Below are positions 51,901 through 60,944 of a stretch of DNA of 64,000 bases, piece after piece (the first letter of the stretch is position 1; every line of letters starts with the position of its first letter). The notes under the pieces are model-generated. The model ran no database searches. It was not told the origin of the DNA and saw only the letters and a program-made list of their open reading frames with translations. The stretch covers positions 1,240,001 to 1,304,000 of the forward strand of contig NZ_CP117884.1 of assembly GCF_028736235.1 (NCBI RefSeq), read 5' to 3'. The translations under genes and the position numbers were made by a program. This DNA comes from Lacticaseibacillus pabuli. GTDB taxonomy: Bacteria > Bacillota > Bacilli > Lactobacillales > Lactobacillaceae.

Positions 51901-52619
51901 AACTAACAGAAGGTAATCAAACGGCCTTCATGGTGGTGGACTACAAATCAAGTGAGCACACCTTTGACCCTAGCGAGGCCTATTACGGGCGGGACATGCA
52001 AATGCTGACGTACATTGAGGCCATGCTGACCAACGCCGCGGCGGGAACAGAACTCATTCCGGTGGCGGGGATGTTTATGCATTTGCAGAACCCAACGTTG
52101 GATTATCAACCACTGTCTGACGACGGGCAGGTTAAGCAACAACTGCTCACGGATCTCACCCTCCAGCAAATGAAAATGCATGGCATCATCGTCCAAGGTC
52201 CTTTTGTTAAGCAACTGGACATGAAAATGGATAATAAAAATCCTTCGAAATACTTCAGTACCAAAATCAACGGTGACGGCAAGGTCATTGCAACCGGCAG
52301 TAAGGTGACCCCCGAACAGATGCAGCAATTTCTGGCCAATAATGATGCGCTGATTCGGCGTGCCGCAGCCAAGATTCAGGATGGTGTCATTGACCTCAGT
52401 CCTTCGCGTTATGACCGCAAGAGCGATGTGATTACTAAGAGCGATTTTGCCAGTGTCATGCAATTCGACCCGTTCCTGGCTGGCAACACTTACCGACCAC
52501 TTCAAAAGCTGAAGCTCAAAGAAGTCCTGGCAAACTTAGCCGCTGGAATTCCACCATATACGGACAAAGACGACGACGATAAAAAGAAGCAAACGAACAA
52601 GGAGGCAGACAATGCCTAA
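48918..52619 (+). CDS. rexB: ATP-dependent helicase/nuclease subunit B (RexB/AddB)
   Basis: Partner of RexA in the double-strand-break exonuclease that makes recombinogenic ends. The 1233-residue protein has helicase-like regions without a Walker A (N-terminus MALHFITGTATTDHD) and a C-terminal RecB-type nuclease motif VVDYKSSE with QMLTYIEA. The four Fe-S cysteines known in B. subtilis AddB are not seen: the C-terminal region near residues 1170-1185 reads VITKSDFASVMQFDP. ATG at 48918 has TTGGAGGA 7 bases upstream; a longer frame to 48774 lies in the divergent promoter region. It overlaps rexA by 8 bases. Confidence 0.93.
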   Translation: MALHFITGTATTDHDLALAQRMNQLLQADSQAQILEIVPNHIKFDSEVDVLKTLRDMHPQASDLYTQNRVQIMSFSRLAWFYLKNEPIFQKPRLSPDAMSMRLAKIMAGSSSQLHLFASQVGNPGFAARLQQQISELQMGRVTATDLDAAIGQLTSSSNASRYVPKLRDLAIIMKQFDQETQATVTQPELLAALADKLDAMDLSHLHVFIAHFNALAAQELNIVGLLMQKAASVTVALVTDTLAQSDTKSAGQLGQIPDLYQPAKQMAAKLVNLAQENHVTRDAAQPAPERQMSITMHNVERYFQLSTKHDNAESQPNSYRLDQSATKPAMTQLTLAEANTPYTELRHVAREILKGIHDGNRYSDYLVLARRLKPYETIVDAVFKEFGLPYFIDHERQMTQHPLIVFIDSLFGIAAQNYDYQNIFSLLRTELLVPEGMSASEFRRAVDVTENYVLASGVRGSMWTKDEPWAFYTLQSDDDLREQADADDEKTTQINLIKDIVAHTVAPVINQLQAKEQTGQQLATTLYSFITTARVRDHLQAWRDDAENAGDLAESQASEQAWQQFCDLLDDFVTAWGEETITSDQFLTMLDAGFASANYTQIPATLDQVQVSETGLARRGSVKHVFLIGATAQALPEAPSDNELLNQNDRSALEKVLPEGCFLPSTGTDSALGEPFLNYLALMTASDQLTVSYPQRTGDGDGNASPYFTGLLAVSRLSKDATHADRLAVWNDADSTLNADSEEPTALMPVSEWAGSPRSTLSDLIAIRSKLRDLKQKPEEDLNNVADTLHHTNLDALTTKLLSSLTYDNGSGFLHKEITHELYGDHLSVTVSRLATFYKNPFEYFLRFGLQLQPRREFTLTPADAGILFHAVMEQLLKGEYDPEKQETIKQLGDLSDAELNDLINRLVGQELKDPNFAILTSSARMQYITQLLLKTIRRTGWAVRNEQRDSQFRGRASEVSFGMGNDSPLAAIKLPTGNGRYVSVRGRIDRVDELTEGNQTAFMVVDYKSSEHTFDPSEAYYGRDMQMLTYIEAMLTNAAAGTELIPVAGMFMHLQNPTLDYQPLSDDGQVKQQLLTDLTLQQMKMHGIIVQGPFVKQLDMKMDNKNPSKYFSTKINGDGKVIATGSKVTPEQMQQFLANNDALIRRAAAKIQDGVIDLSPSRYDRKSDVITKSDFASVMQFDPFLAGNTYRPLQKLKLKEVLANLAAGIPPYTDKDDDDKKKQTNKEADNA

Positions 52620-55600
52620 TTATACTGACAGCCAGAAACGCGCCATTAAGGACGGGGCACCCAAACATAAGGACGGTCAGACCCAACTGGGCCACAACGT
52701 ACTCGTCTCAGCAAGTGCCGGCTCGGGGAAAACGTCCGTGCTCGTTCAGCGTGTGCTTAGCCAGATTCTAGATGACGGTGACATTTCCCATCTGCTCGTG
52801 GTGACCTTCACCAAGGCCGCCGCTGCTGAAATGAAGTCCCGTATTCAGGATGCGCTCAAGGACCAGTTGACGCCCGAAAAGGCCACCAAGCTAACGGCCC
52901 ATCAACAACGCCACCTTGCTAGCCAGATTGGTCTGGTTAACTCCGCGGCCATCAGTACCCTTGATGCCTTTGCCCTGCAAATCGTGCAGCAATATTACTA
53001 CATCCTGGACCTGGACCCCGGCTTCCGTGTGCTGGCCGACCAGACCGAAAGCACGCTCATCCAGGAAGATGTTTGGGATAAGCTACGTGAAAAATACTAC
53101 GCTAATGACACTGACGGCAGTTTCACCGCGCTCACCGATAACTTTGCGAACGGCTGGCACGATGACAAACTCGGCGACATCGTCACGAAAATCTATACTT
53201 ATGCGCAGACCACGCCAAATCCTGAAGCCTGGATTGACCAGTTCACCAATGTCTACGATGGCGATTTGAGCGCGAACGGCGCCTTGACCAAGCAGCTCCG
53301 CGCCGCGATGCAAGATCCCGTCGCGGACATGGTCAAGAACTACACGACCGCCAGTCAGATGTTGGTCGAAGAACAAACTGAAATGGCCGCGGATGGAAAT
53401 GAGTCTGCGGCAGCGACCCTCATCACCAACGAATTAGCCAAGGCCAAAGCACTGCAAGACGCACTGTCTGGTAATTATACGCAAATGCACGATGCGGCCA
53501 TGACAATGAACTATGAGGGTCAGCATTGGATTACCTGGCCATCTTTGCGCCAAAAAAAATACAAGAACGTTCCTGAATTGATGGATGCACACGCGCTTGC
53601 CAAGAATCTACGTGATGACGCTCACAGCAACATCTTCGACAAGCAGGTCATGCCGCTGCTCAAGCTAGCAAACGACGACCTGCTCAAGGCAACGCAAGGC
53701 GCCAAAAAGTTGACCGATAAATTAAGCGAGGTCGCCAAAGCATTCCTGGACGCCTATTGGGCAGAAAAGCGCCGCCGCCACGCGTTGGATTTCTCCGACA
53801 TTGAACATCTGGCCCTGGATATCCTGACGGCGCCGAGCCAGGAGGATAAACCCAACGTTGCCGCCATTTACCAAGACAGTTTTGATGAAATCCTAGTTGA
53901 CGAATACCAGGATATCAACGAGCTGCAGGAAACCTTGCTTAATGCCCTGACCGCCAAACCCGTCGGCAACCGCTTCATGGTGGGGGATGTAAAGCAGAGC
54001 ATTTACGGCTTCCGGCTGGCCCAACCCCGCTTGTTCATGAATAAGTACAACACCTTTGCGCCCGCAACCGCGTCCGCGGCAGAGTTCACAGCGAAGGGTG
54101 AACACATTAGCCTTGCCGAAAACTTCCGGTCCACGTCTGACGTCCTCGACTTTACCAACCTCATCTTCAGACAGATTATGGATAGCCAGCTGGGGTCCGT
54201 GAATTACACCGGCGCTGAACCGCTAGTACTGGGCGCTAAGGACTATCCAGATGATTTCCATCCTGAAACCGAATTGCTCATCTATACGCCAAAGGATGCC
54301 GAGGATGAGTCAGAGGCTGCACAGATGGACAAGGACCTCGGGCAAGTGAACATCGTCATTCAGCGTATCCATGAACTCATGCGCAGTGATACCAAGTTGT
54401 ATAATCGGAAGACCCACGAGATGCGGCCGTTGCAGTACAAGGACATTACGCTACTCGTGCCAACGCGTGGTCAAAACCTCATTATCCAGGAACAGTTTAA
54501 CCGCGCTGGAATCCCCATTATGGTCACCGACGCGCAAAACTACTTTAAGACGACCGAATTGCAGGTCATGCTGTCCATGCTGCGGGTCATCGACAATCCG
54601 CGTCAAGACATTCCGCTGGCGGCCGTACTGCGCTCGCCAATCGTGGGCCTGAACGCCGACCAACTGGCGCTCATTCGTCTGAGCCAGAAGCACGCCGATT
54701 ACTACGACGCGCTGACGACCTTCATTGCCAACTACGACGCTAACACAGCCTCCAATATGGCAAAACCAACCTATGAACGCGTCCAGCGCTTCATGACGCA
54801 ACTGACGCAGTTCCGCAACATTGCCCGTGAAAACCAGCTTGTCGACCTCATCTGGGCCATTTACGAAGAGACGGGTTACCTTGACTTTGTTGGCGGGATG
54901 CCGGGCGGTAAGCAGCGCCAAGCCAATTTGCACGCCTTGTACGAACGCGCCCACAGTTATGAAGCAGGCGGCTTTAAAGGCCTGTTCGCCTTTGTCCACT
55001 TTATCGAACTCATGCAGGACCGCGATAAGGATCTGGCCACACCCGTATCCGTAGACCCTGACACCGACGCCGTCCGTATCATGACCATTCACGGTAGTAA
55101 GGGGCTCCAGTTCCCGGTCGTCTTCTTAATGAATGCTAGCCGCACACTGGACGCCGCGCACGACAGCAACGGCACCATCCTGTCCGATACTGGGGTGGGG
55201 ATGTCCTGGATTGACCCCGATACAAATATGAAAGTTGAGTTACCCCAGCTGCAACTCGCCAAGCAAAATCAAAAAGCAAGCGAGCGCGCGGAAGATCTGC
55301 GTGTGCTATATGTTGCGTTGACGCGCGCTGAGCAGAAGCTTTTTGTCGTCGGTAACACTAAAACTGATCAGGCGACGACCCTTGATCGGTGGGCCAAGAT
55401 GTCCAACGGCGATACACTCCGGCTGCCAATCAGTGCGCGGCTCACTGCCAACAGTGAACTGGACCTCATTGGTGCTAGTTTGATTCGGCACCCGCTATTT
55501 CCAGACCGACCAGCAGGTGTCACTTCGCCTGCTGAATTAGCAAAGGATCCGACCAAATTCAAGGTCACGTTTATCACCCAACCTGTCGTGCCAGGTGAGG

Positions 55601-56397
55601 GCAAGACCCCAGCAGGTGAACAAATCAAACAACCGGTCCTGGACGTTAATCTGAAGGACTACTTTAACTTTAAATACCCATACACCGCCGCAACTGAAAC
55701 AACTGGCTTTAAGTCCGTTTCCGAAATCAAACAACTCTTTGCGGACCCAGACATTACTGAATTGAACCAACAAAACAACGGAACCCTGCTTGGTGGTAAG
55801 TTCAGCGCGCCACTCGCTGATCCGCAGTTTGTCAGTGGTACCAGTGCCCAACAGGCGAGTGCCACCGCCATCGGGACCGCCACCCATACCATCTTGCAGC
55901 GCCTCAACCTGCATCAACCGGTGACTGAAGCAGCCATTGATGCCGTCCGCGACGACCTAGTGACCAGTGGTGTGCTGAGCGAAGAGGTCGCTGGCAAGGT
56001 CAAAACAAATCATATTCTTAACTTCTTTGCGACCGAGCTGGGCAAGAACATGTTGGCACACCCGGATGCTGTGCATCGCGAAGAGCCTTTTGCCTTACTG
56101 CTGCCCGGTAACGCCATCTTCGAGGCGCTCGAAGGCGACGATCAGGACATCCTGGTCCACGGGATTATGGACGCCTACATCCAGACGCCTGAGCAACTGA
56201 TTTTGCTGGACTACAAGACTGATCATATCGGTAAGGGCGGCGAGGAGGCCATCATGTCGCGTTATAGCGGCCAATTACGCTTGTACGCTCGTGCCTTAGC
56301 CGCGGCAACTGGTCGTCCAGTCGACGCCAGCTACCTGGTTCTCCTCGAGAGCGGGCACGTGCTAGCGCTGAGCCCAGAGACAAGGTATGATAAATAA
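52612..56397 (+). CDS. rexA: ATP-dependent helicase/nuclease subunit A (RexA/AddA)
   Basis: UvrD-type helicase and nuclease, the motor of the RexAB complex. The 1261-residue protein has the Q motif (TDSQKRAI), Walker A SASAGSGKTSVL near residues 34-45, TFTKAAAAEMK (motif Ia), LVDEYQDIN near 428-436 (motif II), SIYGFRLAQP (motif III), and ITIHGSKGLQFP plus VALTRAEQKL (motifs V and VI). The nuclease motif LLDYKTD lies near 1199. All motifs look intact. The second gene of the rexB-rexA operon; dinG starts 38 bases later. Confidence 0.96.
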   Translation: MPNYTDSQKRAIKDGAPKHKDGQTQLGHNVLVSASAGSGKTSVLVQRVLSQILDDGDISHLLVVTFTKAAAAEMKSRIQDALKDQLTPEKATKLTAHQQRHLASQIGLVNSAAISTLDAFALQIVQQYYYILDLDPGFRVLADQTESTLIQEDVWDKLREKYYANDTDGSFTALTDNFANGWHDDKLGDIVTKIYTYAQTTPNPEAWIDQFTNVYDGDLSANGALTKQLRAAMQDPVADMVKNYTTASQMLVEEQTEMAADGNESAAATLITNELAKAKALQDALSGNYTQMHDAAMTMNYEGQHWITWPSLRQKKYKNVPELMDAHALAKNLRDDAHSNIFDKQVMPLLKLANDDLLKATQGAKKLTDKLSEVAKAFLDAYWAEKRRRHALDFSDIEHLALDILTAPSQEDKPNVAAIYQDSFDEILVDEYQDINELQETLLNALTAKPVGNRFMVGDVKQSIYGFRLAQPRLFMNKYNTFAPATASAAEFTAKGEHISLAENFRSTSDVLDFTNLIFRQIMDSQLGSVNYTGAEPLVLGAKDYPDDFHPETELLIYTPKDAEDESEAAQMDKDLGQVNIVIQRIHELMRSDTKLYNRKTHEMRPLQYKDITLLVPTRGQNLIIQEQFNRAGIPIMVTDAQNYFKTTELQVMLSMLRVIDNPRQDIPLAAVLRSPIVGLNADQLALIRLSQKHADYYDALTTFIANYDANTASNMAKPTYERVQRFMTQLTQFRNIARENQLVDLIWAIYEETGYLDFVGGMPGGKQRQANLHALYERAHSYEAGGFKGLFAFVHFIELMQDRDKDLATPVSVDPDTDAVRIMTIHGSKGLQFPVVFLMNASRTLDAAHDSNGTILSDTGVGMSWIDPDTNMKVELPQLQLAKQNQKASERAEDLRVLYVALTRAEQKLFVVGNTKTDQATTLDRWAKMSNGDTLRLPISARLTANSELDLIGASLIRHPLFPDRPAGVTSPAELAKDPTKFKVTFITQPVVPGEGKTPAGEQIKQPVLDVNLKDYFNFKYPYTAATETTGFKSVSEIKQLFADPDITELNQQNNGTLLGGKFSAPLADPQFVSGTSAQQASATAIGTATHTILQRLNLHQPVTEAAIDAVRDDLVTSGVLSEEVAGKVKTNHILNFFATELGKNMLAHPDAVHREEPFALLLPGNAIFEALEGDDQDILVHGIMDAYIQTPEQLILLDYKTDHIGKGGEEAIMSRYSGQLRLYARALAAATGRPVDASYLVLLESGHVLALSPETRYDK

Positions 56398-56435
56398 AGA
56401 TAGTTCCATAAATTATGTAGATTAATGGTGATGAC

Positions 56436-59258
56436 ATGAACGAAAGCACCGTTTACGCGGTGATTGATCTTGAGACCACGGGACCCGATGCGGGTGCGGG
56501 CGACCGCATCATCCAGTTCGGGTGCGCGCTGGTCAAAGATCACCAGATCATTCAAACATTTTCACAACTGATTAACCCAGACCGCACGATTCCCGAACCC
56601 ATTCAGCAGCTCACCGGCATCACACCGGACATGCTGACGTCGGCACCTTATTTTGATGAGGTGGCACCGATGCTGGGGGGGATGCTCGCTGGCAAAGTCA
56701 TCGTGGCGCACAACATTAACTTTGATTACCCATTTTTGAGCAAGGAGCTCGTCGCCAGTGGCCAACCACCGCTGACGAACAAGGGGATAGACACGGTTCA
56801 ACTCGCGCAAATCATCATGCCAACCGAGCAGAGCTACCGGCTCAGTGACTTAACGCGCAAGCTGAACATCAAGCACGATAACCCGCACCGCGCAGACTCT
56901 GATGCCATCAGTACGGCGTCCATTTTGATGTACCTCGGCGACACCTTCAAAAAGCTGCCAGGGCCAACGCAGCGCCTCGTTGCCGAACACTCCGACTTTT
57001 TGATTCGGGATACCGAGCAGCTACTCAAGAAAATTGCGTCGCAGGCACCCAAATTAAGCGGACGGTACATCCAGGTTGAAAATCTCACCCTACGCAGTCC
57101 GCAAAAGCCTGGGAAGGCCAACCCGAACGCTGCCGAGTTTCCATACGCGGATAAGGACAAACGCCGCAAGCTCAAGAAGGTCAAACTCCGCTTCCGTTAC
57201 GCACAAGCGAAGATGATGAACAAAATCTACGATAATGCCAAAACCGACCAGCACCCGCTGTTCATTGAAGCGGGTACTGGGCTGGGGAAGTCACTCGGCT
57301 ACATGTTGCCGTACGCGTATTTAGCGACGCCGCAAAAGAAACTAGTCGTGGCCACGTCAACGACCGTTTTGCAGGATCAACTCGCTGGACGCACGGCAAA
57401 CCAATTAACCGGCTTATTAGGCGCCAAACCGCGACTGGCCGTGTTAAAAAGTCCCCGGCACTTAATCGATTTGGCCAAATTCGCCGCCACCCTGACGCAG
57501 GGGCACCTCAACAAGGCGGACCGAATGTTGCAGCTACGCATTATTGTGTGGCTCAGCCAAACGCAAACTGGCGATCTGGATGAACTGCACCTCAGTTCAC
57601 TACAAACGCCGCTCCTTGCGCTCATCCGGCACACCGGCAACTGTGGGACACCCGATTCCAATCCGTTTTACGACTATGATTTTGACGTCCGCCTGCAAAA
57701 GGCCGCGCAAGATGCCGCAATTATCGTGACCAATCACGCGTACCTGATTCATCATTTTGAGGACGCCGCGTTTAAGAACCAGCCATTCCTTGTTGTTGAC
57801 GAAGCCCAAAACTTTCCCGACAGCGCGGTGGCCGGTTTTGAAGTCAAGCTGGACCTCACGCGCATTCGCCGGGGTCTCCAGCAACTCTCCACGTTGATTC
57901 GCCGTGCTGAATCGGGTGGCCTCGCTGAAATATACAGTGACGACCAGATGATGAGTTATCAGCTCAGCAGTATTCTCAAACCAACGCTCGATTCACTGGC
58001 AAAAACGCAGTCTCTGCAGCAGTACCTCGCCAGTCGCTATGTTTTTCCAAATAGCACGCAAGGGGAGTACCCGCTGAGCCAAGACGAGCTAGACGAAGTG
58101 CTAGTTTCTAGCCACGCCGACCTCGAAATCATTTGGCGGACCTTGCAGCAAGTTCTGCAAGTGGCCGACAAGATTCGAGCGGATTACTTGCGCCGCCGCA
58201 ATCGCTTCACCGACAGCGACGCCCGCGTCTTCCAGCAGCTGGACGAAATCACCAGCTCACTGCGCGATTGTCTGCCGGCACTGACCGCCGTGAAGGACCG
58301 GTCGCCGCAGCTGCTCAACGCCAGCTTGCGGATGGTCTACGTACAGATGCGGCACAAGAGCGACGTCAGCTCACTTGTGTTGCGCTGGCGAGTCATCCAG
58401 GTGCAGGATCAGATTCAGCACTTACTCAATCGATTCACCGCACCCGTCTTCACTAGTGCGACCCTGACCGTTAAAAAGACCGCGGACTTCCTGATCAAAC
58501 AACTCGGGTACGCGGCGATACCGGATGATGACCAGCTCCGCCTGCGTAGTCCGTTTAAATACCGCAACCTGGCCCGCATCATGATTGCCAAGGACGCACC
58601 GGAGCCACCGAAGCAGGGGAGCGCTCGCTACAACGCGTTTTTGGCCGCCAGCATCGCTCAGATTGCGAGTGGCAAGCACCAAACGCTCGTGTTGTTCAAC
58701 TCGCTAGCAACCATCGCCGGTGTGTACGACGAACTGGCACAGAGCCCGTTTGCAGGTGACCGCGAGATCCTGGCGCAGGGCGTCACCGGATCAGCAGCCA
58801 AGATTGCCCGCCGATTTGCGGCCGGTGACAACATCGTGCTACTAGGTGCGGCGAGCTTCTTTGAAGGTATTGATTACCCCGCCAAACAACTGGAATGCAT
58901 CATCCTGACGCGGCTCCCATTTACGGCACCGCAAGAGGAACTCGCGGTTGCACGCGCTGGCGTTATCGAGCGGGCAGGGGGCGACCCCTTCCGCGATGAT
59001 GTCCTGCCGCGGGCGACCTTACGTCTGCGCCAAGCATTTGGACGACTGATTCGTACCGAAAATGACCGTGGTGTCTTCGTTGTCCTAGACCCACGCTTTA
59101 CTAAGACTGAATACGGCCGTAGCATGCAAAAAGCCCTGCCGAACGTTGACACGGACCTGCTGCCGGTCGCCGCGATGCCTGCCATGATTGAAGGCTGGCT
59201 GGCAAGCGATAATGAAGAGGAGAATGACAGTGGAAAGACAAACAAGGCAACAAACTAG
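56436..59258 (+). CDS. dinG: DinG family helicase with N-terminal DEDDh exonuclease
   Basis: A 940-residue Gram-positive DinG: an epsilon-like 3'-5' exonuclease (about 1-165) fused to an XPD-type helicase. The exonuclease has VIDLETTG (8-15), VAHNINFDYPFL and the HRADSDA segment. The helicase has Walker A EAGTGLGKS near 279-287, VVDEAQNF near 453-460 (motif II), and the C-terminal LRQAFGRLIR (motif VI). No Fe-S cysteine cluster is obvious, as in other Bacillota DinG. The start follows GGTGATGAC, a weak site. It overlaps the ypmB-like gene by 29 bases. Confidence 0.94.
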   Translation: MNESTVYAVIDLETTGPDAGAGDRIIQFGCALVKDHQIIQTFSQLINPDRTIPEPIQQLTGITPDMLTSAPYFDEVAPMLGGMLAGKVIVAHNINFDYPFLSKELVASGQPPLTNKGIDTVQLAQIIMPTEQSYRLSDLTRKLNIKHDNPHRADSDAISTASILMYLGDTFKKLPGPTQRLVAEHSDFLIRDTEQLLKKIASQAPKLSGRYIQVENLTLRSPQKPGKANPNAAEFPYADKDKRRKLKKVKLRFRYAQAKMMNKIYDNAKTDQHPLFIEAGTGLGKSLGYMLPYAYLATPQKKLVVATSTTVLQDQLAGRTANQLTGLLGAKPRLAVLKSPRHLIDLAKFAATLTQGHLNKADRMLQLRIIVWLSQTQTGDLDELHLSSLQTPLLALIRHTGNCGTPDSNPFYDYDFDVRLQKAAQDAAIIVTNHAYLIHHFEDAAFKNQPFLVVDEAQNFPDSAVAGFEVKLDLTRIRRGLQQLSTLIRRAESGGLAEIYSDDQMMSYQLSSILKPTLDSLAKTQSLQQYLASRYVFPNSTQGEYPLSQDELDEVLVSSHADLEIIWRTLQQVLQVADKIRADYLRRRNRFTDSDARVFQQLDEITSSLRDCLPALTAVKDRSPQLLNASLRMVYVQMRHKSDVSSLVLRWRVIQVQDQIQHLLNRFTAPVFTSATLTVKKTADFLIKQLGYAAIPDDDQLRLRSPFKYRNLARIMIAKDAPEPPKQGSARYNAFLAASIAQIASGKHQTLVLFNSLATIAGVYDELAQSPFAGDREILAQGVTGSAAKIARRFAAGDNIVLLGAASFFEGIDYPAKQLECIILTRLPFTAPQEELAVARAGVIERAGGDPFRDDVLPRATLRLRQAFGRLIRTENDRGVFVVLDPRFTKTEYGRSMQKALPNVDTDLLPVAAMPAMIEGWLASDNEEENDSGKTNKATN

Positions 59259-59730
59259 ACAACAATGGTGGATGCGCATTCTGCTGGGTGTCATTCTCGT
59301 TCTCGTGATTGGCACCGCACTCGTGTTTAACCGTGCCATTCATCCCTATGCCAAATTGCGCAGTGACGCAGAACTCGTGGCCGCAAAGCGCGCGCAAGCC
59401 TCAAACTTTGATGGCTTCTGGTGGAACACGCGGGACAAGAGCTACGTCACTCTGAGTGCCACCCGAAAAAATCAGCCAGTTTATGTTGTCATCGCGCAGA
59501 AGACTGGTAAGGTTAATGTAGTCTTAAAGGACCGTGGCACGACTCGTAATGCCATTTTGCAAAAGACCTGGGCTAGATACCAACCAAAGCGCGTTCTGAA
59601 CGCGGGTTTACGGATGCACAAAAATAAACTGGTTTGGGACGTTGGTTTCGTTGCGCGTAACGGACGGCTCGGGTATGCTAGTTATGATTATCGTTCCGGT
59701 CGACTGCTGTCGGTCATTCGTGATCTATAG
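59230..59730 (+). CDS. YpmB-like membrane-anchored protein (DUF5590)
   Basis: A 166-residue protein with one N-terminal span (about 15-35) after an Arg/Gln-rich cytoplasmic tail, then an external DUF5590/PepSY-like domain (SYVTLSATRKNQPVYVVIAQKTGKV split into strands, and YDYRSGRLLSVI). Function unknown. Same position as ypmB in B. subtilis (dinG-ypmA-ypmB-aspB-asnS-dnaD), which supports the assignment. GTG at 59230 is chosen with GAGGAG 8 bases upstream, inside dinG. Confidence 0.85.
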   Translation: MERQTRQQTRQQWWMRILLGVILVLVIGTALVFNRAIHPYAKLRSDAELVAAKRAQASNFDGFWWNTRDKSYVTLSATRKNQPVYVVIAQKTGKVNVVLKDRGTTRNAILQKTWARYQPKRVLNAGLRMHKNKLVWDVGFVARNGRLGYASYDYRSGRLLSVIRDL

Positions 59731-59753
59731 CAAGATACGAGGGAGGAAACAGT

Positions 59754-60935
59754 ATGCAAATTTCAAAACGCCTTGCGCAGGTTAATCCGAGTGCAACTTT
59801 GGCAATGAGCCAAAAGAGCGCGCAAATGAAGGCCGCGGGGGCAGACGTGCTTGATTTGTCTGTTGGTCAGCCTGATTTTGAAACGCCAAAGAATATTGAG
59901 GAAGCCGCCATTGCCGCGATTAAAGCTGGTAAAACCAGTTTTTACACCGCCGCAACCGGCTTGCCAGAATTACGCCAAGCCATTGCCGACCAGATTAAGG
60001 CCGACACGGGCTACAGTTACGACACGAAGCAGATTGTTGTCACAAATGGTGCAAAGTTCGCCTTGTCCTCACTATTTGAATCCATTTTGAGTGATGGCGA
60101 CGGCGTCTTGTTGCCACAGCCAGGTTGGGTTTCTTACACGGAGCAGGTCCGTATTGCGGGCGGCGAACCACAGTTGGTTTACCCAAAGTCTGGGCTTAAG
60201 GTCACCATTGATGACCTTGACCAAGTTGCCACCGACCGCACCCGTGCCATCGTCATCAACAGTCCATCTAATCCAACCGGGATGATTTACTCCAAACAGG
60301 AATTAACCCTGATTGGTAACTGGGCGGTACGTCATAACGTCCTGATCATCTCAGATGAGATTTATGGCAAGTTGGTCTACAACGGCAATACGTTTACCTC
60401 CATGCTGACACTGGATCCCTCAATCGCTGAAAACACCGTACTCATTGGTGGGGTCTCGAAGACTTACGCCATGACCGGCTGGCGGATTGGTTTTGCTGCG
60501 GCACCAAAGAAGGTCGCAACGGCAATGGCCACAGTCATCAGTCACATGACGGGTAATCCGGCCGCAGTTAGTCAGTACGCGGCGATTGAAGCCTACACGG
60601 GCGACCAAGCCACGGTCGAAACCATGCGTAGTGCTTTTGAAAAGCGTTTGAACACCTTGTACCCACTGATTAAGGCCATTCCGGGCTTCGAACTGGATGA
60701 GAAGCCTCAGGGTGCCTTCTATCTGTTCCCACGCGTGAAGGATGCGGTGGTCGCACTCGGCTACGACACGGTGGACACGTTTGTGGCTGCCTTGCTTGAG
60801 GAGACCGGTGTTGCGCTGGTTTCTGGCCGTGCGTTCGGCATGCCGGAACACATTCGGATTAGCTATGCCAAGGATATGGATACCCTGCTCGATGCAGCGG
60901 ATCGGATCACAAAATTTGTAGAAAAAAGTAACTAG
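59754..60935 (+). CDS. aspB: aspartate aminotransferase (class I)
   Basis: PLP enzyme interconverting aspartate and 2-oxoglutarate with oxaloacetate and glutamate. The 393 residues match subgroup Ib enzymes. LSVGQPDFETP (about 36-46), NSPSNPTG (about 171-178), DEIYGKLVY, and the PLP Lys in GGVSKTYAMTGWRIGF near residue 239 are visible. GGGAGGAAA precedes the ATG. Product supply to asnS, its operon neighbour 9 bases downstream, is plausible. Broader substrate use cannot be excluded. Confidence 0.94.
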   Translation: MQISKRLAQVNPSATLAMSQKSAQMKAAGADVLDLSVGQPDFETPKNIEEAAIAAIKAGKTSFYTAATGLPELRQAIADQIKADTGYSYDTKQIVVTNGAKFALSSLFESILSDGDGVLLPQPGWVSYTEQVRIAGGEPQLVYPKSGLKVTIDDLDQVATDRTRAIVINSPSNPTGMIYSKQELTLIGNWAVRHNVLIISDEIYGKLVYNGNTFTSMLTLDPSIAENTVLIGGVSKTYAMTGWRIGFAAAPKKVATAMATVISHMTGNPAAVSQYAAIEAYTGDQATVETMRSAFEKRLNTLYPLIKAIPGFELDEKPQGAFYLFPRVKDAVVALGYDTVDTFVAALLEETGVALVSGRAFGMPEHIRISYAKDMDTLLDAADRITKFVEKSN

Positions 60936-60944
60936 GAGATAGTA

